The position numbers were made by a program, and so were the translations under genes. This document shows positions 56,796 to 64,000 of a DNA stretch of 64,000 bases, piece by piece. The notes beneath the pieces are model-generated. The model was given only the letters and a program-made list of their open reading frames with translations. It had not been told where the DNA came from and ran no database searches. The stretch's first letter is position 1; each line of letters opens with the position of its first letter. Source of the stretch: CAADGU01 sp035444285 (GTDB taxonomy: Bacteria; Chloroflexota; Anaerolineae; Promineifilales; Promineifilaceae); the NCBI GenBank assembly GCA_035444285.1, contig DAOMOK010000006.1, forward strand, positions 1 through 64,000, written 5' to 3'.

Positions 56796-58337
56796 ATGGA
56801 AAGCGAATTCAACGGTCTATTAACCTTACTCACTTTCTTCCCGTTGGTGGGTGTCTTGATCTTGCTGCTGTGGCGCGGCGTTAGCGATACGCAGATTAAG
56901 TGGACGGCAATTATCACTTCGGCCGTGACTCTGGTTTTGTCGGTGGTGGTATTGGCCTCGTTTCGTGCGGGCGAACCCGGCTTGCAGATGGTGGACCACG
57001 TCGCCTGGATTCCCTCCTGGGGCATATCCTACTACATGGGCATAGATGGCATCAGCATCTTGATGGTCATGCTGACCACCATTATCTCGCTGCTGGCCAT
57101 TATTTCCTCGTGGAGCGCCATTGAGACGCAGGTGAAGCAGTATTACATCTTCATGCTGCTGCTGCAAGTGGGCATGATGGGCGTTTTCCTGGCGCAGGAT
57201 TTGTTCCTGTTTTACATCTTCTGGGAATTTACGCTGGTGCCGATGTATTTCCTGATCGGCATTTGGGGTGGCGGCCGGCGGGTGTATGCAGCGATCAAGT
57301 TCTTCCTGTACACCATGGCCGGGTCGCTGCTGATGCTGCTGGCGATTCTGTACATGGGGTTGCAAGCCGATCCCATCACCTTTGCTATCCCGGATTTGAT
57401 TGCGCAGCGGGCCACGTTTGCGGGCGTGCAAAACATCCTGTTCATCGGTTTCTTTGTGGCCTTTGCCATCAAAGTGCCCATTTTCCCCTTCCACTCCTGG
57501 CTGCCAGATGCCCATACGGAAGCGCCGACGGCCGGGTCTGTGATTCTGGCGGGTATCTTGCTGAAGATGGGCACGTATGGCCTGATTCGCTTTAACCTGC
57601 CGCTGTTCCCACAGGCGTCGGCCGATTTTGCGCCTTACATTGCGGTGTTGGCGATCATCGGCATTATTTATGGCGCCGTTGTGGCCTTTGCCCAGAAGGA
57701 TGTGAAAAAACTGGTGGCCTATTCGTCCATTAGCCATCTGGGGTTTGTGGTGTTGGGCATTTTTTCACTAACGGAGGCGGGGATTCAGGGCGGCATTTTA
57801 CAGGGCTTTAATCATGGCATTAGCTCTGGGGCGCTGTTTTTTATCGTCGGAATTTTGTATGAACAGCGGCATACACGGGAGATGAAAGAGTATGGCGGCA
57901 TCTGGAAGGTGATGCCGGTGTTCTCGGTGCTGACGCTGATCATTGTGCTGTCCAGCATGGGGCTGCCCGGTTTGAACGGCTTTGTAGGTGAGTTCACCAT
58001 TTTGCTGGGTTCCATGGGCGCGACAACGTTTGCGCCGGCCTGGATTTATACGGCGTTCGCAGTATCGGGGGTGATCCTGGCGGCCGTGTACCTGTTGTGG
58101 ATGTTCCAGCGGGTGTTCCTGGGGCCGGTGACGGTGGAAGCGAACAATAAACTACGGGACATCAATACCCGTGATCTGTTTGTAATGTGCGTATTCTTGC
58201 TATTTGTGTTTTGGGTGGGCATTGCGCCAACGGGATACTTTAACCTGATGGCGAGTTCGGTAACGACGCTGCTGGCAGACATGAATGTGCCGGACCTGGT
58301 GCAGCGGGCAGCCACTTTTGCTTTGTCAGGACAATAA
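56796..58337 (+). CDS. nuoM: NADH-quinone oxidoreductase subunit M
   Basis: Antiporter-like proton-pumping subunit, 513 residues, about 14 helices. Motifs include MGIDGISILMVMLTTIISLL near residue 77, the Glu-containing FWEFTLVPMYFLIG, FFVAFAIKVPIFPFHSWLPDAHTEAPTAGSVILAG with the channel Lys, FAQKDVKKLVAYSSISHLGF and GLPGLNGFVGEFTILLG. A GGAGAAGC site precedes it. It is the last nuo gene present; no nuoN follows. Confidence 0.96.
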   Translation: MESEFNGLLTLLTFFPLVGVLILLLWRGVSDTQIKWTAIITSAVTLVLSVVVLASFRAGEPGLQMVDHVAWIPSWGISYYMGIDGISILMVMLTTIISLLAIISSWSAIETQVKQYYIFMLLLQVGMMGVFLAQDLFLFYIFWEFTLVPMYFLIGIWGGGRRVYAAIKFFLYTMAGSLLMLLAILYMGLQADPITFAIPDLIAQRATFAGVQNILFIGFFVAFAIKVPIFPFHSWLPDAHTEAPTAGSVILAGILLKMGTYGLIRFNLPLFPQASADFAPYIAVLAIIGIIYGAVVAFAQKDVKKLVAYSSISHLGFVVLGIFSLTEAGIQGGILQGFNHGISSGALFFIVGILYEQRHTREMKEYGGIWKVMPVFSVLTLIIVLSSMGLPGLNGFVGEFTILLGSMGATTFAPAWIYTAFAVSGVILAAVYLLWMFQRVFLGPVTVEANNKLRDINTRDLFVMCVFLLFVFWVGIAPTGYFNLMASSVTTLLADMNVPDLVQRAATFALSGQ

Positions 58338-58340
58338 AGA

Positions 58341-58407
58341 GCAGTGCCAGGCAAGGGGCTGTACGATGTTGGTTAACCCAAACGATTCTGCCCCTTGCCT
58401 GGCACTA
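58341..58407. terminator. GTGCCAGGCAAGGGGC inverted repeat after nuoM
   Basis: AGTGCCAGGCAAGGGGC and GCCCCTTGCCTGGCACT are separated by about 32 bases and could end the nuo transcript. A near-identical element lies upstream of nuoA (44.41 kb), so the operon is bracketed by the same repeat. Confidence 0.6.
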
Positions 58408-58409
58408 CC

Positions 58410-58439
58410 TGGACACATTGTCGTCTCGTCGAGTATACT
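58410..58439 (+). promoter_or_regulatory. Promoter for a leaderless gene
   Basis: TGGACA (58410) and TATACT (58434) are 18 bases apart; the ATG at 58446 begins six bases after the -10, so the mRNA would start at or near the start codon. Confidence 0.65.
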
Positions 58440-58445
58440 GCGGAC

Positions 58446-58781
58446 ATGACAACATTGATATTGCCCAAAGTAAACGGGAAGGATAGCTACACGGAGATAG
58501 ATGTCCAGGCATCGGTCATTTCGGCTGAAACAGCCTGCCGCAAGGCTTCCTTTTTCCTGGCAATGAACGTGGGACATCTGCTGCGTGCCACAAACCCCAG
58601 GCTTGTGCTCGATGATGATCTGCTCCAATGGCAATTGGACGTTGCTTTGACTTCGCTGCAGCATGAAACACCGCAATACATTGGGCACATGTTTTTGACT
58701 GCCGCTGATGGTTCCGTTTTGCAAGCGGATCAATTAATAGAAACGCTGACCGTTCAGGCCCATGCCCGTTCTGCCAGTTAG
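58446..58781 (+). CDS. Small conserved hypothetical protein paired with a C39-like peptidase
   Basis: A 111-residue cytoplasmic protein beginning MTTLILPKVNGKDSYTEIDV, with a compact N-terminal strand region, a helix ISAETACRKASFFLAMNVGHLL and a beta/alpha C-terminus ending VQAHARSAS. No family is recognised. It overlaps the next gene by 20 bp, so the two probably function together, perhaps as partner or immunity-type protein. Leaderless translation from a TATACT promoter is likely. Confidence 0.65.
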   Translation: MTTLILPKVNGKDSYTEIDVQASVISAETACRKASFFLAMNVGHLLRATNPRLVLDDDLLQWQLDVALTSLQHETPQYIGHMFLTAADGSVLQADQLIETLTVQAHARSAS

Positions 58782-59214
58782 ACATGTCCCCCAAGAAAAT
58801 GAGGCGGGGTGTCTGGCAGCCTGTTCGCAAATGGTGCTGCGGTTTCTGGGGATAAAGAAGAGCCAACGCGCACTTAATCATTTATTCCAACCTACTGCAT
58901 TTGGTGTGCCATTTTCGCGGCTGACCCGACTGCAACGGTTTGATGTGGTTGTCTCCATTCGTCTGTTTGGTGATGACAGATCGCTCATACAAGCCATTGA
59001 TCAGCAAACACCAGCCATCGTCTTTGTCAGAACACGGCCCCTTCCCTATTGGCAAGCAGATACACAACATGCCATCATAATAGTTGGATATGATGACGCT
59101 CACTTTCTGGTCAATGACCCGGCATTCAAACAGTCACCACTGACCGTGCCGACGACTTCATTATTGTTGGCATGGGATGGCATGGATTATGCTTATGCAC
59201 TCATCACGCACTGA
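58762..59214 (+). CDS. C39/papain-like cysteine peptidase domain protein
   Basis: A 150-residue single-domain protein with the C39-like pattern: Gln11 and Cys17 in PQENEAGCLAACSQMVLRFLG, His103 in QHAIIIVGYDD and Asp near 119 in NDPAF, matching the Cys-His-Asp set of Peptidase_C39_2-type domains. C39 enzymes cleave leader peptides of secreted peptides, often within ABC transporters; here no transporter is attached, no signal peptide is seen and the target is unknown. It overlaps its upstream partner. Confidence 0.75.
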   Translation: MPVLPVRHVPQENEAGCLAACSQMVLRFLGIKKSQRALNHLFQPTAFGVPFSRLTRLQRFDVVVSIRLFGDDRSLIQAIDQQTPAIVFVRTRPLPYWQADTQHAIIIVGYDDAHFLVNDPAFKQSPLTVPTTSLLLAWDGMDYAYALITH

Positions 59215-59250
59215 CGATAACGAGCCTTCCTATATCCAGGCCAGGATCAC

Positions 59251-60054
59251 ATGATGACAAAATCGGTGTGTTTTGTGCATGTGAGTGATACCCATTTTGG
59301 GCCGACGGTAGATTACGGCCGTGACCATCACCTCTCCTACCCTTGTGCCGTCAAACTGGTGGAGGTCATCAATTCGCTGCCGGTAATACCGGACTTTGTG
59401 GTGCATACGGGCGATGTGGCTACCAACCCGGACGAAGCGGCCTACGCCCTGGCGCGGGATGTGTTCGGCAAGTTAACCGCGCCCTGTTATTTTGTGACCG
59501 GCAACCATGATTTGGCACGGCTGATCCGGCAGTATCTACCGATGGGGCCGCTGACGTGGCTGGTGGATGACCCGGATACAGTCTGTTACCGTTTTGAAGT
59601 GAAGGGGTATCGGTTTCTGGCGCTGGACGGCCGTGCGCCCGACCACCTCGATCCCCATGGCCTGCTTTCCGACGAACAACTTGAGATTGTCAAGGAGGAA
59701 GCGACACCGGATGGCCCGCCATTGACCGTGTTTGTGCATTTCCCCATCTGGCCGCTGAACTCCCCCTGGATGGACGCCAATATGCTCATTTTGAATGGCG
59801 AAAAACTGCATGAGGCGCTGCTGCCCGCCCGGAAGCGGGTGCGCGGCGTTTATCATGGGCACGTCCACCAATCTATGCAAACCACACGAGACGGCATTGT
59901 GTACACGGCCGTGCCCTCCACTTACTCCCAATTCACCGCCTGGCCCACCGACCTGACCGCCGGGCATGACCCCGATTACCCGCCTGCCTTCAACATCGTC
60001 CAGTTACTACCGGAACAGACAATTGTGCGGCAGCATGTGTTTGTACGGCCGTGA
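59251..60054 (+). CDS. Calcineurin-like metallophosphoesterase (CpdA-like)
   Basis: A 267-residue cytoplasmic phosphoesterase. Metal-binding motifs in order are VHVSDTHFGPTVD, FVVHTGDVATNPDEAAY, YFVTGNHDLARL, VFVHFPIWPL and GVYHGHVHQS, the five-block layout of class III cyclic nucleotide phosphodiesterases such as CpdA. Hydrolysis of cAMP or another phosphodiester is likely but cannot be decided from sequence. Upstream is a 37-bp gap; downstream lie GGTCATCGG repeats. Confidence 0.9.
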   Translation: MMTKSVCFVHVSDTHFGPTVDYGRDHHLSYPCAVKLVEVINSLPVIPDFVVHTGDVATNPDEAAYALARDVFGKLTAPCYFVTGNHDLARLIRQYLPMGPLTWLVDDPDTVCYRFEVKGYRFLALDGRAPDHLDPHGLLSDEQLEIVKEEATPDGPPLTVFVHFPIWPLNSPWMDANMLILNGEKLHEALLPARKRVRGVYHGHVHQSMQTTRDGIVYTAVPSTYSQFTAWPTDLTAGHDPDYPPAFNIVQLLPEQTIVRQHVFVRP

Positions 60055-60055
60055 T

Positions 60056-60217
60056 GCCGGTCATCGGTCATCGGTAATCGGTTGGAGATGGTATAATGCC
60101 ACATGTGGACTAATTGAGAATAGGACGTGGATGAACACGGATTTTTTTGATAAAGAATCCGCGAAAAACTTGTAAATCCCAAAAATCCGCGTTCCATTCC
60201 GCGCTTAAGGATTCCCT
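60056..60217. other. Intergenic repeats upstream of the molybdoenzyme gene
   Basis: GGTCATCGGTCATCGGTAATCGG units (to about 60082), a TATAAT at 60092-60097 with no clear -35, and a CACGGATTTTTTTGATAAAG...TCCGCG repeat (about 60138-60200) fill the region. AAGGA lies just before the start of the next gene. Confidence 0.65.
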
Positions 60218-62365
60218 ATGACTACAAAAGTTTACGGTGTCTGCCCCCATGATTGCCCCGATGCGTGTGGTTTTGTGACGGAAGTGGCAGATGGGCAGGC
60301 GGTCAAATTTTATGCCGACCCCGACCATCCGGTGACGCAGGGCTGGTTGTGCGCCAAGGTACGGCCGTACCTCCACCACGTCTACCACCCCAACCGACTG
60401 CAACACCCCTTGCGCCGCGTGGGGCCAAAAGGCAGCGGGCAGTGGCAGGGCATCAGTTGGGATGAAGCCATCGCCGAAATTGGCGACCGCTGGCGGGCCA
60501 TCATCGCCGAATATGGGGCGGAAGCCATTTTGCCCTACAGCTACAGCGGCACATTGGGTGCGGTGCAAATGGGCGTCAGCAGCGGCCGTTTCTGGAACCG
60601 GTTGGGGGCCAGCCAGTTAGAACGTTCCATCTGTGGCGCGGCGGCAGAGATGGCCGTGGAAGTCACCTTAGGCAAACGGCGCAGCCCGCGCTACGACGAA
60701 GTGGGGCACAGCCAGGTGGTCATCGTCTGGGGGCACAACCCGGTCAGCACTGCCCCCCACTTCATGCCCCATCTGGCCGAAGCCCGCAAAAACGGTACAC
60801 AGTTGGTGGTCATTGACCCCCGCCGCACGCGCACGGCCAAACAAGCCGACTGGCACATTGCCCCACAGCCGGGCAGTGATGGCGCATTAGCCCTGGGACT
60901 GGCGCACATCATCGTGCGCGAAGGGTGGCAGGATGAGGCCTGGCTGGCGGCGCACAGCCTGGGCTGGCCGGAACTGCGGGCGCGGCTGGCGGAATACCCG
61001 CCGGAACGGGTGGCGGCGATTACGGGAGTGGAGATTGGGGAGATTGAGAGATTGGCGAGGCTGTATGGGACGGCCAAACCGAGCATGATCAAAATTGCCG
61101 ACGGTTTGCAACGCAATCCCAACGGCGGGCAGACGGTGCGGGCGATTTGTACGCTGCCGGCGATCACGGGGCAGTACGGCCGTGATGGAGGCGGCTTGAT
61201 GTACTCGACCAGCGGCTATTTGCAGTGGGATGGGGAAACGGTACACAAGTGGGCCGAATGTCCGCCGCCGGGCCGGTGGGTAAACATGAACCGGTTAGGC
61301 GCGGCTTTAACCGGCGAAGTGAGCAATCCCCCCATCCAATCGCTGTTCGTTTTTGGCGCGAATCCAGCGACCTCTTCACCTAACGCCGGGCTGATTGTAA
61401 AGGGGTTGCAGCGCGAAGATTTGTTTACGGTGGTGCATGAGTTGTTTATGACGGACACGGCCGTACATGCTGACATCGTATTACCCGCCACCTCCCAACT
61501 GGAGCAGGCCGACCTACATAAAGGGTACGGCACCTGGATGCTGGCCTATAATGCCCCGGCCATCCCGCCGCTGGCTGAGTGCAAGAGTAACTGGGAGATC
61601 ATGCAACTGCTGGCAACGGAAATGGGCTTCCACGAACCCTGGCTGCACCAGGAGGTGGATGAGGTGATCGCGGAGTTGTTGCGGGCTACGGCCGTACACA
61701 CCCCCGCGCTCAACGGCATCACTCTGTTCCACTTAAAAGCGGAACACTCCATTGAGCTAAAACATGAGGAAGGTGTGCCGTTTGCGGACGGCCGTTTTCC
61801 CACCCCCAGCGGCAAAGTGGAACTCTACTGCCAACCCCTGGCCGACCTGGGCCTCGACCCCCTGCCCGGCTGGACAGACAAACAAGACGATGGCGGGGCA
61901 ATGGTGAATGGTCAATGGTCAACGGCCAATGATCAACCACCGCTCGCGGATGCTGCATCCGCCGATTACCGATTACCGATTACAGATCACGGATTACGGA
62001 TTACGGATAACGACTCCCTGCTGCTGATAACCGGCGCCGCCCACCACTTCACCAGCAGCACCTTCGCCGGGCAGCCGGATTTGCGGGCGCGGGAAGGGGA
62101 GCCGTTTGTGGAGATGCATCCGGCAGACGCGGCCGTGCGCGGGATTGGGCATGGCGACTGGGTGGTGGTGGGCAACGGCCGTGGCGCTTGCACCCTCAAA
62201 GCCATCCTCACCGACGGCATCCGCCCCGGCGTGGTCGCTTCCCCCAAAGGACGCTGGGGCGTACTAGAAGGGGGGCACGTCAACTTCACCACCCCGGATG
62301 CTCTGGGCGACATGGCCGGGCAATCCACCTACCACAGCAACCGGGTGTGGGTGTGGCGGAAGTAG
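60218..62365 (+). CDS. Molybdopterin oxidoreductase (DMSO reductase family, formate dehydrogenase-like)
   Basis: A 715-residue cytoplasmic-looking enzyme binding bis-MGD and one [4Fe-4S] cluster. The cluster ligands are Cys9, Cys13, Cys17 (CPHDCPDAC) and Cys45 (GWLCAKV). LERSICGAAAEMA is the position expected for the molybdenum ligand. Other MGD-binding motifs are GHNPVSTAPHFMPHL, VVIDPRRTRTAKQADWH, and the C-terminal LITGAAHHFTSSTFAGQPDL with VEMHPADAAVRGIGHGDWV. No Tat signal is present. Residues about 560-597 are repeat-encoded (VNGQWSTANDQ ... SADYRLPITDHGLRITD), an in-frame insert between the linker and the last domain. Substrate unknown. Confidence 0.88.
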   Translation: MTTKVYGVCPHDCPDACGFVTEVADGQAVKFYADPDHPVTQGWLCAKVRPYLHHVYHPNRLQHPLRRVGPKGSGQWQGISWDEAIAEIGDRWRAIIAEYGAEAILPYSYSGTLGAVQMGVSSGRFWNRLGASQLERSICGAAAEMAVEVTLGKRRSPRYDEVGHSQVVIVWGHNPVSTAPHFMPHLAEARKNGTQLVVIDPRRTRTAKQADWHIAPQPGSDGALALGLAHIIVREGWQDEAWLAAHSLGWPELRARLAEYPPERVAAITGVEIGEIERLARLYGTAKPSMIKIADGLQRNPNGGQTVRAICTLPAITGQYGRDGGGLMYSTSGYLQWDGETVHKWAECPPPGRWVNMNRLGAALTGEVSNPPIQSLFVFGANPATSSPNAGLIVKGLQREDLFTVVHELFMTDTAVHADIVLPATSQLEQADLHKGYGTWMLAYNAPAIPPLAECKSNWEIMQLLATEMGFHEPWLHQEVDEVIAELLRATAVHTPALNGITLFHLKAEHSIELKHEEGVPFADGRFPTPSGKVELYCQPLADLGLDPLPGWTDKQDDGGAMVNGQWSTANDQPPLADAASADYRLPITDHGLRITDNDSLLLITGAAHHFTSSTFAGQPDLRAREGEPFVEMHPADAAVRGIGHGDWVVVGNGRGACTLKAILTDGIRPGVVASPKGRWGVLEGGHVNFTTPDALGDMAGQSTYHSNRVWVWRK
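61896..62012. repeat. In-frame repeat insertion in the molybdoenzyme gene
   Basis: GGTGAATGGTCAATGGTCAACGG units are followed by CCGATTACCGATTACAGATC and GGATTACGGATTACGGATAACG, all within the open frame. The translated DYRLPIT is also found in the adaptor lipoprotein at 0.6 kb. Confidence 0.85.
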
Positions 62366-62372
62366 CAGCCGA

Positions 62373-62603
62373 ATGGAAGGCAAACACAAATTCGCTTTAT
62401 GTTTGAACAATGAAGGGTATGAAGCCTCCCTTGAAGTGGGCAAGATGTATCGGGTTGTTGGGGATGGCACGGCCGTACAACATGGCTATCTACGCATCAT
62501 TGATGAAAGCGGCGAAGATTATGCTTATGCAACCCATCGCTTCTATCTGGTGGTATTGCCGAGAGAAGTTGAAAATGCGTTGATGGTAACGGCCCAGACA
62601 TAA
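62373..62603 (+). CDS. Small hypothetical protein
   Basis: A 76-residue protein starting MEGKHKFALCLNNEGYEASL, with EVGKMYRVVGDG, YLRIIDESGEDYAYATHRFYLVVLP and a short acidic tail. The beta-rich pattern suggests a small barrel. It starts 8 bp after the molybdoenzyme stop, so it is probably cotranscribed. Similar small proteins occur widely as conserved hypotheticals; function unknown. Confidence 0.7.
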   Translation: MEGKHKFALCLNNEGYEASLEVGKMYRVVGDGTAVQHGYLRIIDESGEDYAYATHRFYLVVLPREVENALMVTAQT

Positions 62604-62635
62604 CCAGTTCTGTAAGCAATTCCCGACATCAGCAA

Positions 62636-62672
62636 AACAAAAACGGCCGTCGCCCCACGCGACGGCCGTTTC
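62636..62672. terminator. Bidirectional terminator with ACGGCCGT in the stem
   Basis: AAAACGGCCGTCGC and GCGACGGCCGTTT pair around CCCAC. It lies between convergent genes and carries an ACGGCCGT in each arm, which shows the motif also used as stem sequence. Confidence 0.85.
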
Positions 62673-62704
62673 TCATTCACCAATTACCGTTTACCGATAA
62701 TCGC

Positions 62705-63916
62705 CTACGGATTCACCTGCACCACCAACACTTCCACATCCGTCGTCGGGTTGCCGCCAGTGATCACCGGGATGGATGTATCGTTGATGAACAGAAGATT
62801 GCCCGCTCCATCCGTGATCCGCGCCGACAGCGTGTAGGTGTGGTTGTCCACAATCGCCGCCGGGTCATAGGGAATGGCAAAGGGCAACGGTACCTGCGCC
62901 CCGTTGGTGGGCGCATTGTATTCGCCGAGGATCACGGCCGGTGCATCGGCCAGCGAGGTATCCTGAAGCTGTACCAGCAAGTTGGCATCGTCCGGTAAAG
63001 CAATCCGCACCAGATAGCTGACAGTGCCGGTCACTTCGGCCATTGTCACCGGAGCCGGGCCACCATTGCTAAAGACCATGTTCCCGGCGTCCGCAAACAG
63101 GTTCATTACCAGGTTATCGCCATCCATGACAAAGGTGCGCACATTGCTCAAGAACATATTGAACTGCGCATCCAATGAACCTTCGGGGCACATCGCCATG
63201 CTGGAAATACCGGGCTGGATGATCAGCGATGCGCCATCCAGGGTGTAGCTGCCCGCAATGCGGTTGCAATCTGCCTGACCACTGTAGGTGCCGTCTTCAT
63301 TGAAGACGATGTTGTAGTTGGCCGGGTTGTCTACGACGATATCGTTTTCTTCGGCCGTGTCCTGGAATTCTTGCCACTGCCAGAGAATGCCGGTGATGGG
63401 GGCGGTTTCGGCGGGCATGTCGGTCGGGGCCGGGCCGCCGTTGCCAAAGACCATATTCCCGGCGTCGGCGAACAGGTTCATCACCAGATCCTCACCGTCC
63501 ATGACATAGGTGCGCACATTGCTTAAGAAGGCGTTGAACTGGGTATCCAGTGAACCTTCGGGACACATCGCCATTGTAGAAATACCGGGCTGAATGGTCA
63601 GCGATGCGCCATCCAGGGTGTAGCTGCCCGCAATACGGTTGCAATCAGCCTGACCGTTGTAGGTGCCATCTTCGTTGAAGACAATGTTGTAGTTGGCCGG
63701 ATTGTCTACGGTGATGTCATTTTCTCCGGCCGTGTCCTGGAACTCTTGCCACTGCCAGAGGATGCCGGTGATGGTGGGCATGGGTTCTTCGGCGGCGGGC
63801 ACGGCCGTAGCCTCTGTTTCTGGCACGGCCGTTGGTTCTGAACCGGCCGTGCCACTACACGCCGCCAGCGCCATCGCCAGCAACAACATGACAAACACAA
63901 GGGTAAATTTTTTCAT
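62705..63916 (-). CDS. Lipoprotein with two META domains and a YbaY-like domain
   Basis: A 403-residue lipoprotein: signal KKFTLVFVMLLLAMALAAC with lipobox LAAC and a short Pro/Glu linker. META/HslJ-like domains lie at about residues 45-160 and 165-280. Each starts ITGILWQWQEFQDTA and has DNPANYNIVFNEDGTY and QADCNRIAGSYTLDG; the two copies are nearly identical. The last 120 residues (VTGTVSYLVRIALPDDANLL ... VDNHTYTLSARITDGAGNLLF) resemble the YbaY/DUF306-associated beta-barrel. META proteins are linked to heat-shock and surface-stress responses. The start at 63916 has an AAGGA site eight bases upstream. The nearly identical domains indicate recent duplication. Confidence 0.85.
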   Translation of the reverse strand: MKKFTLVFVMLLLAMALAACSGTAGSEPTAVPETEATAVPAAEEPMPTITGILWQWQEFQDTAGENDITVDNPANYNIVFNEDGTYNGQADCNRIAGSYTLDGASLTIQPGISTMAMCPEGSLDTQFNAFLSNVRTYVMDGEDLVMNLFADAGNMVFGNGGPAPTDMPAETAPITGILWQWQEFQDTAEENDIVVDNPANYNIVFNEDGTYSGQADCNRIAGSYTLDGASLIIQPGISSMAMCPEGSLDAQFNMFLSNVRTFVMDGDNLVMNLFADAGNMVFSNGGPAPVTMAEVTGTVSYLVRIALPDDANLLVQLQDTSLADAPAVILGEYNAPTNGAQVPLPFAIPYDPAAIVDNHTYTLSARITDGAGNLLFINDTSIPVITGGNPTTDVEVLVVQVNP

Positions 63917-64000
63917 TCTTCGTTTCCTTTTTTTGGCCCTGAACACACCGTTAACAGAATATCTTATGCTTGTCATTCCGACGAGTCTTCGAGGAGGAAT
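63917..64000. other. Window edge
   Basis: Only the upstream region of the META lipoprotein is present; no further gene could be recognised before the window ends. Confidence 0.5.

Noticed and set aside
56826..57737. Minus-strand gene of 303 codons inside nuoM
   Set aside because: Its His/Gln/Arg-rich sequence is typical of the antisense of a hydrophobic membrane protein.
58762..59214. Bacteriocin exporter
   Set aside because: The C39-like domain has no ABC transporter or membrane segment attached and none lies next to it.

Overview
The window most likely comes from a bacterium of the phylum Chloroflexota, probably an uncultured Anaerolineae/Caldilineae-type lineage. This is inferred from the mix of genes: lipoproteins with classical lipoboxes, large FtsX-type permeases, paired ABC-2 export permeases, a carotenoid cluster with a cytochrome P450, a long nuo operon and a Gram-positive-type SOS box before recA. 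No rRNA, tRNA or CRISPR array was seen. Two genome habits stand out. The palindrome ACGGCCGT recurs extremely often (27 copies counted by eye in the first 10 kb, against about 1-2 expected by composition in all 64 kb). Almost every gap between genes holds a hairpin built from short tandem repeats, and these repeats sometimes enter reading frames.

Layout. 0.5-7.5 kb (+): MacAB-like exporter parts (adaptor lipoprotein, FtsX permease, ATPase with an AbrB-like tail), interrupted by manA and a DUF1349 gene. 7.6-9.0 kb: YdcZ, YggT and a CBM48 protein. 9.0-10.3 kb (-): a lipoprotein gene with an in-frame TAG. 10.4-19.0 kb (-): a cassette-like mosaic in which unrelated genes (YCII, glyoxalase-like, an AIPR/cold-shock fusion, an FG-GAP lipoprotein, membrane proteins, an ABC permease remnant, a RelE/RelB pair) are separated by copies of one dispersed repeat. 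That repeat carries a promoter, and three copies carry a conserved small ORF. 20.0-22.8 kb (+): a two-permease ABC-2 exporter whose ATPase has an altered Walker A. 23.0-26.5 kb (+): a foreign-looking, motif-free island encoding an EAD7-like/NACHT ATPase and a separate helical-repeat protein, a candidate defence system. 26.6-28.4 kb: SOS-controlled recA convergent with plsY. 28.5-34.7 kb (-): a carotenoid operon in the order crtB, crtI, P450, glycosyltransferase, lycopene cyclase. 34.8-38.7 kb (-): a PPDK-like fragment, a lysyl-oxidase-like lipoprotein and a TIGR01777 epimerase. 38.8-43.2 kb (+): a truncated nucleotidyltransferase module, then dnaG and sigA. 43.3-44.3 kb (-): a frameshifted Rpn-family gene. 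44.5-58.3 kb (+): nuoABCDEFGHIJKLM without nuoN. 58.4-62.6 kb (+): a C39-like peptidase pair, a metallophosphatase and a molybdopterin oxidoreductase. 62.7-63.9 kb (-): a double-META lipoprotein.

Functionally, the nuo operon is the respiratory core. The crt cluster makes a cyclised, probably oxygenated and glycosylated carotenoid. recA, dnaG and sigA are housekeeping genes. The 10-19 kb mosaic and the 23-26 kb island are accessory DNA with defence and toxin-antitoxin content. Functions rest on motif recognition by eye; no database search was run.
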